A DNA stretch of 64,000 nt from Streptomyces chumphonensis (lineage in GTDB: Bacteria > Actinomycetota > Actinomycetes > Streptomycetales > Streptomycetaceae), in NCBI RefSeq assembly GCF_014779715.1, contig NZ_JACXYU010000004.1:186001-250000 (forward strand). The letters run 5' to 3'. Under the pieces are notes generated by a model. That model did no database searches, was not told the origin of the DNA, and saw only the letters and a program-made list of their open reading frames with translations. A program made the translations under genes and the position numbers. Shown piece after piece: positions 41,335 through 52,852 of this stretch (position 1 is the first letter of the stretch; each line of letters begins with the position of its first letter).

Positions 41335-41560
41335 GAGTGTTCTCCTTGTCGACCTGCGCATGAGGGTACGGGGCCCATGATGCCGGACGTCTGAAACAGT
41401 GCGATCAATCACAAGTTTGACGCACCGGGCCCTCACAGTGTGAGGCAGGGGTGCGAACGGGCAGGGATTGGTCCGGGTCAACGGCGAATGTCGGCCCGCC
41501 CCCGTACGCTGGCCGGGTGGTCGATAGCCCAGTGAGAGCACAGGAGAGGGGGCCGGACGG
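41335..41560. promoter_or_regulatory. crp-nth divergent promoter region
   Basis: 226 bp between the divergent crp and nth starts. A stretch around 41395-41420 (CAGTGCGATCAATCACAAG) is unusually A/T-rich for this genome and is the likeliest place for the crp promoter. No clear Crp-type TGTGA-n6-TCACA palindrome is visible. Confidence 0.4.
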
Positions 41561-42448
41561 GTGAGCGCTTCCGGTGGTTCCGCCCGGGGCGAACGTGGTT
41601 CCGCCAACCGGTCGAAGGCGGCGAGCCCGGGACGACGGAAGGGTGCCCGCGCGAAGCCCGAGACCCGGCTGGGCATGGTCCGCCGGGCGCGTCGCATCAA
41701 CCGCGAGCTGGCCGACGTCTACTACTACGCCCACCCCGAGCTGGACTTCGACAACCCCTTCCAGCTCCTCGTCGCCACCGTCCTGTCGGCCCAGACGACG
41801 GACCTGCGGGTCAACCAGACGACGCCCGCCCTCTTCGCCGCCTACCCGGCCCCCGAGGACATGGCGGCGGCCGACCCGGAGCTGCTGGAGGAGCTGATCC
41901 GCCCCACCGGCTTCTTCCGCAACAAGACGAAGTCGCTGATCGGGCTCTCGGCGGCGCTGCGGGACGACTTCGCGGGCGAGGTGCCCGGGACGCTGGAGGA
42001 GCTCGTGAAGCTCCCCGGCGTCGGCCGCAAGACGGCGTTCGTCGTCCTCGGCAACGCCTTCGGCGTCCCCGGGTTGACCGTCGACACCCACTTCGGCCGC
42101 CTCGTGCGCCGCTGGGGCCTCACCGACCAGACCGACCCCGACCGCGTCGAGGCCGAGATCGCGGAGATCATCCCGAAGAAGGAGTGGACGGACTTCTCGC
42201 ACCGCACGATCTTCCACGGCCGCCGCGTCTGCCACTCCCGCAAGCCCGCCTGCGGCGCCTGCCCGATCGCCGAGCTGTGCCCCGCCTACGGGGAGGGCGA
42301 GACGGACCCGGAGAAGGCGCGGAAGCTGCTCAAGTACGAGATGGGCGGGCAGCCCGGCCAGCGGCTGCGGCCCCCGGCCGACTACCCCGGCCGGCCCGCC
42401 CCCGGCCCCTCCGCCGACCAGCCCGCCGATCCGGGGGCGGCCCGGTGA
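41561..42448 (+). CDS. nth: Endonuclease III
   Basis: 295 residues from a GTG. Helix-hairpin-helix 'LPGVGRKTA' carries the catalytic Lys, and the catalytic Asp is in 'TVDTHFGR'. The [4Fe-4S] loop '[17 protein letters not shown]' has the C-x6-C-x2-C-x5-C spacing. It removes oxidised pyrimidines and nicks abasic sites in base-excision repair. The N-terminal ~30 basic residues and the ~40-residue Pro/Ala tail are lineage-specific. Its stop overlaps the GTG of the CoA-type Nudix gene. Confidence 0.93.
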   Translation: MSASGGSARGERGSANRSKAASPGRRKGARAKPETRLGMVRRARRINRELADVYYYAHPELDFDNPFQLLVATVLSAQTTDLRVNQTTPALFAAYPAPEDMAAADPELLEELIRPTGFFRNKTKSLIGLSAALRDDFAGEVPGTLEELVKLPGVGRKTAFVVLGNAFGVPGLTVDTHFGRLVRRWGLTDQTDPDRVEAEIAEIIPKKEWTDFSHRTIFHGRRVCHSRKPACGACPIAELCPAYGEGETDPEKARKLLKYEMGGQPGQRLRPPADYPGRPAPGPSADQPADPGAAR

Positions 42449-43149
42449 GGGTCCCGGAGACGGACGGCGCGCCCGTCCTGGTCAGCGCGGACGGCATCCC
42501 CACCTGGCTGGAGCCGGTCGCCGAGGCCGTCGCGACGGTCCGCCCCGAGCAGCTGAGCCGCTTCCTGCCCCCGGCCACCGGTGGGCGGCAGTCCGCCGTG
42601 CTCGTGCTGTTCGGCGAGGTGGCCGGACCCGACGGCGCCCCGGGAGCCGACCTGCTGCTCATGGAGCGGTCCAGCACCCTGCGGTCGCACGCCGGTCAGC
42701 CCTCCTTCCCCGGCGGCGCCCTCGACCCGGAGGACGGCGACCCGCAGGGCGACGGCCCGCTGCGGGCCGCGCTGCGGGAGGCCCAGGAGGAGACGGCGCT
42801 CGACCCGGCGGGCGTCCAGGTGTTCGGCGTGCTGCCCAAGCTCTACATCCCGGTGAGCGGATTCGTCGTCACGCCCGTGCTGGGCTGGTGGCGGGACCGC
42901 ACACCCGTGCAGGTCGTGGACGTCGGGGAGACGGCACGGGTGTTCACCGTCCCCGTGCACGAGCTGGCCGACCCCGACAACCGCGGCACCGTCGTGCATC
43001 CCAGCGGCTACCGCGGCCCGTGCTTCCAGGTGCGCGGCAGTCTCGTGTGGGGCTTCACGGCCGGCGTGATCGACCGCATCCTGCACTACTCCGGCTGGGA
43101 GCGGCCCTGGGACGCCGGGCGGCGCATACCGCTGGACCGGTCCCCCTGA
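42445..43149 (+). CDS. Nudix hydrolase, CoA pyrophosphatase type (Rv3672c-like)
   Basis: 234 residues from the GTG at 42445, which overlaps the nth stop by 4 bp. '[20 protein letters not shown]' followed by '[12 protein letters not shown]' gives the extended Nudix box of the NUDT7/8 CoA-pyrophosphatase group. It probably cleaves CoA or derivatives to phosphopantetheine and 3',5'-ADP. Order nth, CoA-Nudix, MarP matches Rv3674c-Rv3671c. Confidence 0.9.
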   Translation: MRVPETDGAPVLVSADGIPTWLEPVAEAVATVRPEQLSRFLPPATGGRQSAVLVLFGEVAGPDGAPGADLLLMERSSTLRSHAGQPSFPGGALDPEDGDPQGDGPLRAALREAQEETALDPAGVQVFGVLPKLYIPVSGFVVTPVLGWWRDRTPVQVVDVGETARVFTVPVHELADPDNRGTVVHPSGYRGPCFQVRGSLVWGFTAGVIDRILHYSGWERPWDAGRRIPLDRSP

Positions 43150-43315
43150 GCCACCCGCCGCGCGGCGGTCCGCGGCGGAGGTCCGCAGTGCGGCCGGGAC
43201 GGATGGTGCATACGGTGCTGCTGATGCGGACGACGAAGAGACGGCGCACGTCGACGACGGCCCTCGGCGACGCGCGCGCACGTGGTGAGACGGCGAACGA
43301 GGCGAGGCTGACACG

Positions 43316-44515
43316 GTGAACGTGCTGGACATCCTGCTGGTGCTCGCGGCCCTGTGGTTCGCCGTCATCGGCTACCGGCAGGGCTTCGTCGTCGGCGTGC
43401 TCTCCGTCGCCGGCTTCCTCGGCGGCGGGCTGGTCGCCGTCATGCTGCTGCCGCCGCTGTGGAGCGAGCTGAGCGGGGGTGCGGCGGCCGGGACCTGGCA
43501 GGCGGTCGCCGCCGTCGTCATCGTCATCGTGTGCGCCTCCGTCGGGCAGGCGTTCACCACGCAGCTGGGGAACCGCGTCCGCCGCCACATCACCTGGTCG
43601 CCCGCCCGGGCCCTGGACGCCTCCGGCGGGGCCCTGGTGCACGTCGTGGCCCTGCTGTTCGTCGCCTGGCTGATCGGCTCCGAGCTGGCGAAGACGTCGC
43701 TGTCCACGCTCGGCCGCGAGGTGCGGGGCTCCGTCGTGCTGCACAGCGTGTCGCAGGCGATGCCGCGGCAGGCGAACACCTGGTTCACGGGGTTCAGCAC
43801 CGTCCTCGGGCAGAACGGCTTCCCCCAGGTGTTCTCCCCGTTCGCCAACGAACCGATCACCGACGTCCCCGCGCCCGACCCGCAGCTCGCCACGAGTTCC
43901 GCCGTGGACCGGGCCAGGGGCTCGATCGTCAAGATCACCGGAACCGCCCCCAGCTGCGCCAAGGCGCTGGAGGGCACGGGCTTCGTCTTCCACCCCGAGC
44001 GCGTCATGACCAACGCCCACGTCGTCGGCGGAGTCGACGAGCCGACGGTCCAGGTCGGCGGGGAAGGACGGCTCTACGACGCGCGGGTCGTCCTCTACGA
44101 CTGGGAGCGCGACGTCGCCGTGCTCGACGTACCGGGCCTCGACGCGCCCGCCCTGAAGCTCTCCGACGGCGACGCGACCACCGGCGACGGCGCCGTCGTC
44201 GCCGGCTTCCCCGAGAACGGCGGCTTCGACGCCCGCTCGGCCCGGGTCCGCGGCCGCGTCCAGGCCAAGGGCCCCGACATCTACCACCGCGGCACCGTCC
44301 GGCGCGACGTCTACTCCCTGCGCACCGTCGTCCGGCAGGGGAACTCCGGCGGGCCGCTGCTCACGCCACAGGGCGAGGTGTACGGCGTCGTCTTCGCCAA
44401 GTCCCTCGACGACCCGCAGACCGGCTACGCCCTGACGCTGGACGAGGTCCGCGAGAACGTCACCCGGGGCCGCGCCGCCGGGCGTCCGGTGGACAGCCAG
44501 GGCTGCGCGATGTGA
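43316..44515 (+). CDS. MarP-like membrane serine protease
   Basis: 399 residues from a GTG. Four N-terminal transmembrane helices (CvpA-like, within ~1-130: 'ILLVLAALWFAVIGY', 'VAAVVIVIVCASVG', 'LVHVVALLFVAWLIG') precede a trypsin/HtrA-like domain. Catalytic residues are His in 'TNAHVVG' (~234), Asp in 'RDVAVLDV' (~266) and Ser in 'GNSGGPL' (~344). Cys pairs in the domain may form a disulfide as in Rv3671c. MarP protects mycobacteria against acid and oxidative stress through wall hydrolases; the same role is inferred here. Confidence 0.92.
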   Translation: MNVLDILLVLAALWFAVIGYRQGFVVGVLSVAGFLGGGLVAVMLLPPLWSELSGGAAAGTWQAVAAVVIVIVCASVGQAFTTQLGNRVRRHITWSPARALDASGGALVHVVALLFVAWLIGSELAKTSLSTLGREVRGSVVLHSVSQAMPRQANTWFTGFSTVLGQNGFPQVFSPFANEPITDVPAPDPQLATSSAVDRARGSIVKITGTAPSCAKALEGTGFVFHPERVMTNAHVVGGVDEPTVQVGGEGRLYDARVVLYDWERDVAVLDVPGLDAPALKLSDGDATTGDGAVVAGFPENGGFDARSARVRGRVQAKGPDIYHRGTVRRDVYSLRTVVRQGNSGGPLLTPQGEVYGVVFAKSLDDPQTGYALTLDEVRENVTRGRAAGRPVDSQGCAM

Positions 44516-44554
44516 GACCCGCGAGGTGAGACCGCCGCCCGCGCCGTGGCGGGG

Positions 44555-44758
44555 TCAGCCGCGCGGATGGCGCAACCGGGCGCCCACCCAGCGGGCGCGG
44601 CGGCCCAGGATGCGGGGAATGCCGATTCCGGGATCGCCCCCCTCGCGCGGCTCGCGCAGGACGCGGGGATGATGCACCGCCCGTCCGGCCGGGTACGAAC
44701 CGGCCCCCCTGCCACGGATGTTGCGAGACACGTCACGTTGGTCGTGCGTCCAGCCCAT
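44555..44758 (-). CDS. Possible small basic protein
   Basis: 67 codons in the 363-bp gap between the MarP-like gene and the converging hydrolase gene. It starts 'MGWTHDQRDVSRNIRG', ends 'ARLRHPRG', and is very Arg-rich. A GGAGGT sequence touches the ATG, closer than normal, so initiation may be poor. Third positions are GC-rich, as in coding sequence, but GC-rich shadow frames can look alike. Otherwise the gap holds no recognisable feature. Confidence 0.35.
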   Translation of the reverse strand: MGWTHDQRDVSRNIRGRGAGSYPAGRAVHHPRVLREPREGGDPGIGIPRILGRRARWVGARLRHPRG

Positions 44759-44878
44759 ACCTCCGACTGTGCCCGCCCGGTGGCGCGGGTAACCGCGAAA
44801 AGTCCCACCCGATCGGCCTATGCGCCGGTCACGTGTCGGCCCGGGCGGCCGACCGTCGGAAGGATCCGGCCGGCCCGG

Positions 44879-45817
44879 TCAGCGGTCCGGCTCGGGGTCC
44901 TTCAGCCAGTCGACCAGCTCCGTGTTGAACGCCACCGGGTCCTCCTCGTGCGGGAAGTGCCCCAGCCCGTCGAAGAGCCGCCACCGGTAGGGCGCCTCGA
45001 CGTACTGCCCGGACCCGGCCGCGCTGCGCGTGCGCAGCACCGGGTCGAGGGAGCCGTGCAGGTGCAGCGTCGGCACCCGGACCAGGCGTTTCATCCGGCG
45101 GTAGTACTGGAGGCCGTCCGGACGGGCGAGCGAGCGCACCAGCCAGCGGTAGGGCTCGACCGAGCAGTGCGCGGTCGACGGGATGCACATGGCCCGCCGG
45201 TAGACGTCGAGCACCTCGTCGTCGAACGCGGCGGACACCCGCGGCCCCGCCCACTCCCGCACCAGACGGCCCACGAGGGCGCCCTCGTCCGCCACGAGCT
45301 GCCGCTCCGGCACCCACGGCCGCTGGAAGCCCCAGATGTGCGAACCGGCGGTGCTCTGCCTGACGTCGCGCAGCATCGACGCACGCCAGCGCCGGGGGTG
45401 GGGCATCGAGACGACGGCCAGCCGCCGGATCAGCTTCGGACGCATCACGGCGGCCGTCCAGCCCAGGTAGCCGCCGAGGTCGTGGCCGACCAGCGCCGCG
45501 TCCGGCTCGCCCAGCGAACGCACCACGCCGGTGATGTCCAGCGCGAGGTTCGACGGGTCGTACCCGCGCGGCGTGCGGTCGCTGCCGCCCACGCCCCGCA
45601 GGTCCATCGCCACGGCCCGGTAGCCCGCGTCGGCCAGCGCCGTCAGCTGGTGGCGCCAGGTCCACCAGAACTGCGGGAAGCCGTGCACGAGCAGGACCAG
45701 CGGGCCGTCGCCCAACTCGGCGATGTGGAAGCGGGCGCCGTTGGCGGCGACGTCCCGGTGCGTCCAGGGGCCGTCGAGCGCCGGGACGGAGGGGCCGGGT
45801 GAGGCGGGGTCGGTCAT
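44879..45817 (-). CDS. Epoxide hydrolase-like alpha/beta-hydrolase (EphE-type)
   Basis: 312 residues. Oxyanion loop 'HGFPQFWWTW', nucleophile Asp in 'VGHDLGGYLG' (~112) and catalytic His in 'GLGHFPHEED' are as in epoxide hydrolases and haloalkane dehalogenases; an aspartate nucleophile rules out a serine esterase. It corresponds to Rv3670 (EphE), next to MarP. The gene 5' end lies 13 bp downstream of the holin-family stop, so both form a leftward operon. Confidence 0.88.
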   Translation of the reverse strand: MTDPASPGPSVPALDGPWTHRDVAANGARFHIAELGDGPLVLLVHGFPQFWWTWRHQLTALADAGYRAVAMDLRGVGGSDRTPRGYDPSNLALDITGVVRSLGEPDAALVGHDLGGYLGWTAAVMRPKLIRRLAVVSMPHPRRWRASMLRDVRQSTAGSHIWGFQRPWVPERQLVADEGALVGRLVREWAGPRVSAAFDDEVLDVYRRAMCIPSTAHCSVEPYRWLVRSLARPDGLQYYRRMKRLVRVPTLHLHGSLDPVLRTRSAAGSGQYVEAPYRWRLFDGLGHFPHEEDPVAFNTELVDWLKDPEPDR

Positions 45818-45830
45818 AGCGAGGAGTCTG

Positions 45831-46337
45831 TCACTTCTCCAGCGTCGCGCCGCCCGACCCGGCCCCCACGGCGGGTTCCCGGTCGGCCGAGGACACCGGG
45901 ACCGGCCCCGGCGCCGGACGCTCCCCGGCCCCGGCGCGCGGGTGCGGCTTGGCGTTCGACAGCACGGCCGCCGACTCCTTCGCCGAGGCGATGGACCGCT
46001 TCGGCGCCTGGATCTTCTTCAGCAGCGACTTCGCCACCAGCCCGCACACCACCGCGAACACCAGCATCAGGGCACCGACGATCGCCAGCGCGACCGCGAG
46101 CGGGATCTTCCACCACGCCTCCAGCCAGTACGCCAGCGCGAAGCTGAAGACCGGCACGGAGAAGAGCGCCAGCACACCCGCGACGATGATCGCACCGCTG
46201 CCGGCGACGCCGCGCGCGACGGACTGCCGCATCTCCGTCTTCGCCAGCGCGATCTCCTCGTGCACCAGCGCCGACAACTCGGACGTCGCCGAGGCGACCA
46301 ACTGGCCGAGGCTGCGCCCCTCCTGGGCATCGCTCAT
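45831..46337 (-). CDS. Phage-holin-family (DUF1469-type) membrane protein
   Basis: 168 residues. An N-terminal amphipathic helix ('SLGQLVASATSELSALVHEEIALAKTE' broken at the first third) is followed by two transmembrane helices ('GAIIVAGVLALFSVPVFSFALAY' region ~48-70 and 'LAVALAIVGALMLVFAVV' ~80-98) and a Pro/Ala tail. This is the family annotated 'phage holin family' in actinobacteria, at the Rv3669 position. It is not from a phage. First gene of the operon with the hydrolase. Confidence 0.85.
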   Translation of the reverse strand: MSDAQEGRSLGQLVASATSELSALVHEEIALAKTEMRQSVARGVAGSGAIIVAGVLALFSVPVFSFALAYWLEAWWKIPLAVALAIVGALMLVFAVVCGLVAKSLLKKIQAPKRSIASAKESAAVLSNAKPHPRAGAGERPAPGPVPVSSADREPAVGAGSGGATLEK

Positions 46338-46395
46338 CGCTCACTCCTTGGCTGACTTCTCTCAGCGTGTCGTTCCGTCGGTCGGGTCACACCAC

Positions 46396-46415
46396 TACCA
46401 CGGGTACCCGTGGTA
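46396..46415. promoter_or_regulatory. 20-bp perfect palindrome upstream of the holin-family operon
   Basis: TACCACGGGT is followed at once by its exact reverse complement, 59 bp before the start of the leftward operon. A second, shorter palindrome (about 46413-46424) overlaps its end. A regulator binding site is likely; the protein is unknown. Confidence 0.45.
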
Positions 46416-46579
46416 CCCGGGGTATCAGCATGCCGGACGGGCCCGCCCCCCGCCGCGTCCGGCTCCGCGTTTCGACCCGCCGCCGTGCCCGCCGGGGGCT
46501 CCCGTCGCCGCGCGTACCCCTGCGTACCGCCCGATATGCGGCACCCCGCACCCCGGCCACCCCCAGCGGAACGGCGAAG

Positions 46580-46609
46580 GTGCCGGGACGCCCACGCGTC
46601 CCGGCACCT
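46580..46609 (-). terminator. Terminator of the acetyl-CoA synthetase gene
   Basis: A perfect 12-bp stem (46580-46591 with 46598-46609), 6-nt loop, 44 bp after the leftward acs stop at 46654. Confidence 0.75.
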
Positions 46610-46653
46610 CCTCGGCCCGCGCCCCGGAACCCCCCGGGGCCGCGCGCCCGCCG

Positions 46654-48615
<1,962 letters not shown>

Positions 48616-48786
48616 GACATCTCCCTTTCCCAGGGTGTGCGCTGTGTCCCAGCTCATACCTCAGCAGCTCGCCGGGGGGTGTGACAAGGGTTTCCCGATG
48701 ATTGGTTTAGACCTCTTGCGCCAAGTGGTCGAACCCCGGGCCGAGCGGCCCACGGATGGCCCGTGGGCGGCGGGGGAACGGCGGCC

Positions 48787-51165
48787 TCACTCCGCCCGCA
48801 CCGGGGTGAAGACCGCCGCACGACCCGTGGCGCCGTCCGTCGCGTCCAGGACGTACGCCTGCGCGTCGCCCACGTGGAAGTACATCCCGTGCAGCTCCAG
48901 CGACCCCTCCGCGACCCGCTTCGCCACGCACTCGTGCGCCCGCAGGTGCTGGATCTGCTGGACGACGTTCGTCAGGCACAGCGCCTCCACCTCGTCGCCG
49001 ACCGGCCGGTCGGCGAGGCGGGGCTCCGTTTCGCCCCGGGCGGCGAAGCGGTCGAGACTCGGCCGCCCGTGCCGGAGCCAGCGCGCCAGCGACTCGGGCA
49101 GGGCGTCGGGGGCGCTCCCCCCGGTGTGCAGCGCCTGCATGGCACCGCACCCGGAGTGGCCGCACACCGTGATGGAACCGACGCGCAGGACGTGCACCGC
49201 GTACTCGATGGCGGCGGCCACCGAGTCGTCGCCCCGCTCGGCCCCCGGTTCCGCCGGCAGCGGTACCAGGTTCCCGACGTTGCGCACGGTGAACAGGTCC
49301 CCCGGGCCGCTCGACGTGATCATGCTGGTGACGAGGCGCGAGTCGGCGCAGGTGAGGAAGAGGTGCGACGGCTTCTGCCCGTCCCGCGCGAGCCGGGCCA
49401 GCTCCTCGCGGACGAGCGGTGCCGTCGTCCGCTGGAAGTTCCGCACCCCGCCGACCAGTTGTCCGCGCCGCTCCGGCTGCTCGCTCCCGGAGGTGTTCTC
49501 CGTGTCGGGGCGGGTGCACTGGTGGTTCCGCCACGGCGTCCACGGCGTGCAGTGGTGCACGGCCGACGGCTCGGCGATGCGTGCTCCGGCCCGGCCCGCG
49601 AGGCGCACGGTGCCGCCGTGCGCCTCGTGCGCCGCGCGCCAGTCCTGCAGGGTCTCGTACGCGGCGTGGTCCATGAACGAGCCGTCCAGCTCCACCACGA
49701 CCGGGCTGCCGGCGGGGACCTGGTTGAGCGCCCGGCTCAGCCGGGGCACCGCGAGGAAGGTGAGCTGGCCGCGCACGGTGATCCGGTGCACGCCCTCGTC
49801 GGCGCCGCCCCCGGCCTCCGGGCCGAGGGCGGTGGCGGACGTCACCGTGTGCACGACACGGGTGTGCGCCAGCCGGTGCAGGGCGACGGCGACGGCCACG
49901 GCGATGCCGATCCCCACCCCCTCCAGCACGCCGAGCAGCACCACGCCCGCCGCCGTCGGGATGTAGACGACCACCTCGCGGTGCCGGGTGACCGTGCGGA
50001 TGTGCGTGATGTTCACCATCTGCACCCCGACGACCATGACCAGCGCGGCCAGGGAGGCGAGCGGGATCAGCTCCAGGACGCCGACCAGCAGGACGGTGGC
50101 CAGGGCCAGCCAGCAGCCGTGCCAGATGGCGGAGTTGCGGCTGACGGCTCCGGACCGGACGTTGGCCGAGCTGCGCACGGCGACACCGGTGACGGGGAGA
50201 CCCCCCAGGGCGCCGGAGACCATGTTCGCCGCGCCCTGGCCGCGCAGCTCGCGGTCGAGGTCGGCACGGGGGACGGGGACCTCGCCGGTCCGCTTGGCCC
50301 GTGCGGCGGCCAGCTTGTCGATGGCGCAGGCCGACAGCAGTGACTCCACGCTCGCCACCAGCATCACCGTGAGGACGGCGGCGATCAGGCCCAGTACCGG
50401 GCCCTCGGGCAGGCCCGGCAGTGCGTGGCTGCTCCAGGACGGCAGGTCCACCCGGGGCAGCTGGAAGGCGGCGAGCGCGGCCAGGCCCGTCGACAGGACC
50501 ACGGCGGCGAGCGGCCCCGGCACGACGCGCAGCGCCGCGCCGAACCGGCCGCGCAGCCGGGGCCAGAGCAGGAGGACGGCCACGGTGAGCGCGCTCACCG
50601 ACAGCGCCGCCGGGTGCGGGTCGGACAACTGCTGCGGCAGTTCGCGGACGTTGGCGACGACGGAGCTCTCGGGGCTGCCGCCGAGCACGATGTGCAGCTG
50701 GGCGATGGCGATGGTCACGCCGATACCGGCCAGCATGCCGTGCACGATCGCGGGGCTGACCATGAGCGCGGACCGGGCGACCCGCAGGTGGGCCAGGGCG
50801 AACTGGGTGAGCCCGGCGAGCACGGTGATCGCGCACGTCGTCCGCCAGCCGTAGACCTGGATCAGCTCGGCGGTGACGACCGTCAGCCCGGCCGCCGGGC
50901 CGCTGACCTGCAACGGCGCGCCGCCCAGCCGTCCGACGACGATGCCGCCGACGGCGGCGGCCACCAGGCCCGCCTGGAGGGGGGCGCCGGTGGCCAGCGC
51001 GATGCCGAGGGACAGCGGCAGCGCCACCAGGAAGACGGTGATGGACGCCGACAGGTCGGCCCGGTGCCGCTGTCGCGGCCCGGGGGCCGTGGCGGCGGTG
51101 GGCGGGGGGTCGGGCGGCGGTGCGGTGAGCGCTCCGGTGCCGGGCGTGGGGGTGCGGTCGGACAT
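48787..51165 (-). CDS. SulP-family anion transporter fused to STAS and beta-carbonic anhydrase
   Basis: 792 residues. Residues ~35-430 form a SulP/SLC26 transporter ('QVSGPAAGLTVVTAELI', 'GALGGLPVTGVAVRSSAN'). A STAS domain follows (~455-545, 'VVVELDGSFMDHAAYETL'). A complete beta-carbonic anhydrase is at ~570-780, with zinc/active-site residues in 'CADSRL' (Cys-x-Asp-x-Arg) and 'CGHSGCGAM' (His-x2-Cys). Such fusions (compare Rv3273) are thought to take up bicarbonate and hydrate CO2. It lies alone, divergent from the NodB-like lipoprotein. Confidence 0.93.
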   Translation of the reverse strand: MSDRTPTPGTGALTAPPPDPPPTAATAPGPRQRHRADLSASITVFLVALPLSLGIALATGAPLQAGLVAAAVGGIVVGRLGGAPLQVSGPAAGLTVVTAELIQVYGWRTTCAITVLAGLTQFALAHLRVARSALMVSPAIVHGMLAGIGVTIAIAQLHIVLGGSPESSVVANVRELPQQLSDPHPAALSVSALTVAVLLLWPRLRGRFGAALRVVPGPLAAVVLSTGLAALAAFQLPRVDLPSWSSHALPGLPEGPVLGLIAAVLTVMLVASVESLLSACAIDKLAAARAKRTGEVPVPRADLDRELRGQGAANMVSGALGGLPVTGVAVRSSANVRSGAVSRNSAIWHGCWLALATVLLVGVLELIPLASLAALVMVVGVQMVNITHIRTVTRHREVVVYIPTAAGVVLLGVLEGVGIGIAVAVAVALHRLAHTRVVHTVTSATALGPEAGGGADEGVHRITVRGQLTFLAVPRLSRALNQVPAGSPVVVELDGSFMDHAAYETLQDWRAAHEAHGGTVRLAGRAGARIAEPSAVHHCTPWTPWRNHQCTRPDTENTSGSEQPERRGQLVGGVRNFQRTTAPLVREELARLARDGQKPSHLFLTCADSRLVTSMITSSGPGDLFTVRNVGNLVPLPAEPGAERGDDSVAAAIEYAVHVLRVGSITVCGHSGCGAMQALHTGGSAPDALPESLARWLRHGRPSLDRFAARGETEPRLADRPVGDEVEALCLTNVVQQIQHLRAHECVAKRVAEGSLELHGMYFHVGDAQAYVLDATDGATGRAAVFTPVRAE

Positions 51166-51493
51166 CGATCCCTCTCCGTCTTCGGTCGCGGCGGCGCGCC
51201 GGGTGCCCGTCAGCGGGCAGCCGGTCGTGCGGCACAGACGTGGGTCACGGTGCGTGCTGGATTGGCTACTGCCAAGGTTTCGTAAACGAAGCGTAATGCC
51301 GGGTAAAGAGCCGTGGAAGCGAGCACGGGCGTTCGGCCGTCGCTTTCCCTCGCAAGGGTGAAGAGTCCTCGCTAAGTCGGTTTGTCATACCGGCGTAATA
51401 AGTCACATTGTGCGATTTTCGGTTCACGCGGTGTGGAGGTCCGCGCCGGACCGGAGCGCACCGCGACAGGACGTCGATGTGACGAGGTGACCG
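51166..51493. promoter_or_regulatory. Divergent control region of SulP-CA and NodB-like genes
   Basis: 328 bp without a gene. It contains the small inverted repeat TTCGT-AA-ACGAA (51279-51290) and two notably A/T-rich patches (51275-51300, 51375-51425) that are the likeliest promoters. Confidence 0.4.
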
Positions 51494-52750
51494 ATGGCGG
51501 GCGTTCGTGGCCGTCGCGGCGGAGCCGTGGCGATGATGGCGATGACGGTGCTGGTGGCGGGCTGCGGAAGCGGCACGACCGACGAGACCGGCGAGTTGAG
51601 CGGCAAGAGCCGCACGGAGAAGCAGGCGAACGAGAAGCAGCTGCCCCGGATCATCGGGGACGGCTCGACGTCCTTCACGGGAGCCCAGCCCCACCAGCCC
51701 GAGGTGGCGCGGCTGAAGCCCGGGGAGCGACCGCCCCAGTTCGTGGTCTTCTCGTGGGACGGGGCCGGGGAGGACGACAAGAAGCTGTTCTCACACTTCC
51801 GCGAGGTCGGCCGGAAGTACGACGCGCACATGACGTACTTCCTCAGCGGCATCTACCTGTTGCCGGAGGACGAGGCCCCGCGCTACCGGCCGCCGGGGCG
51901 CGCGCCCGGCGCGTCCGACATCGGCTACCTCAAGGACGAGAACGTCCGGGCCACGCTGGAACAGATCCGCGGTGCCTGGCTCGACGGCAGCGAGATCGGC
52001 ACCCACTACAACGGTCACTTCTGCGGCCCCACCGGGGTCGACACGTGGTCGAAGGCGGACTGGCGGAGCGAGATCCGACAGGCCAAGTGGTTCGTCAAGA
52101 ACTGGCGCACCACGACGGGCTGGCAGGACGTCGAGGCGCTGCCCTTCGACTACGAGCGGGAGCTCATCGGCGGCCGTACCCCCTGCCTGGAGGGGCGGGA
52201 GAAGCTCGTCGAGGCCGCCCGCGAGGCCGGCTTCCGCTACGACTCCAGCGGCATCGGACGCCAGGTCTGGCCGCAGCGGGCCGGCGGCCTGTGGGACATC
52301 CCGCTCCAGCTCGTCCCCATGCCCGGGCGCGAGTTCGAAACGCTGTCCATGGACTACAACTTCATGGTCAACCAGTCCGGGCCCGGCAGCGGCGACCCCG
52401 CCAAGCGCCCGCACTGGCGGCGGCAGATGCGTGACGGTCTGCTCCAGGGCTTCGAGCGGGCCCACGACGGCAACCGGGCGCCGCTCATCATCGGCAACCA
52501 CTTCAACAACTGGAACGGCGGCATCTACATGGAGGCCGTCGAGGACGTCATCAGCACGGTGTGCGTGAAGGACGACGTGCGCTGCGTGTCCTTCGAGCAG
52601 CTCGTCGACTGGCTCGACGCCCAGGACCCCGCCGTGCTGGAACAGCTCCGCACGCTCGGCGTGGGTGAGGCTCCGACGCAGGGGTGGAAGGCGTTCATGA
52701 CGCCGATCGCGGCCCCGGACGAGGACACCCCGGGGACGCGGAAGTCCTGA
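51494..52750 (+). CDS. NodB/polysaccharide-deacetylase-like lipoprotein
   Basis: 418 residues. The signal peptide ends in a lipobox VLVAGC with Cys24. The fold starts with 'QFVVFSWDGAGED' (degenerate TFDDG motif, Asp kept) and has 'EIGTHYNGHF' with the spaced His pair of the metal site, then 'FRYDSSGIG' and a late 'IIGNHFNNW'. It probably removes acyl groups from a wall polysaccharide or sugar on the outer face of the membrane. The substrate is unknown. A strong convergent hairpin follows at 52783-52811. Confidence 0.8.
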   Translation: MAGVRGRRGGAVAMMAMTVLVAGCGSGTTDETGELSGKSRTEKQANEKQLPRIIGDGSTSFTGAQPHQPEVARLKPGERPPQFVVFSWDGAGEDDKKLFSHFREVGRKYDAHMTYFLSGIYLLPEDEAPRYRPPGRAPGASDIGYLKDENVRATLEQIRGAWLDGSEIGTHYNGHFCGPTGVDTWSKADWRSEIRQAKWFVKNWRTTTGWQDVEALPFDYERELIGGRTPCLEGREKLVEAAREAGFRYDSSGIGRQVWPQRAGGLWDIPLQLVPMPGREFETLSMDYNFMVNQSGPGSGDPAKRPHWRRQMRDGLLQGFERAHDGNRAPLIIGNHFNNWNGGIYMEAVEDVISTVCVKDDVRCVSFEQLVDWLDAQDPAVLEQLRTLGVGEAPTQGWKAFMTPIAAPDEDTPGTRKS

Positions 52751-52782
52751 CGGACGGGCCGCTCCGCGCGTCACCGCCCCAC

Positions 52783-52811
52783 CGCCCCCGCCGCGTCCTG
52801 CGGTGGGGGCG
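52783..52811. terminator. Convergent terminator hairpin
   Basis: A 12-bp stem (52783-52794 with 52800-52811, one G-U on the + strand) and a GTCCT loop, between the NodB-like stop (52750) and the stop of the converging CooC-like gene (52853). Confidence 0.7.
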
Positions 52812-52852
52812 GGCGCCGGACGGGGGACGGCCGGAACGCCGTCCCCGGCGCG

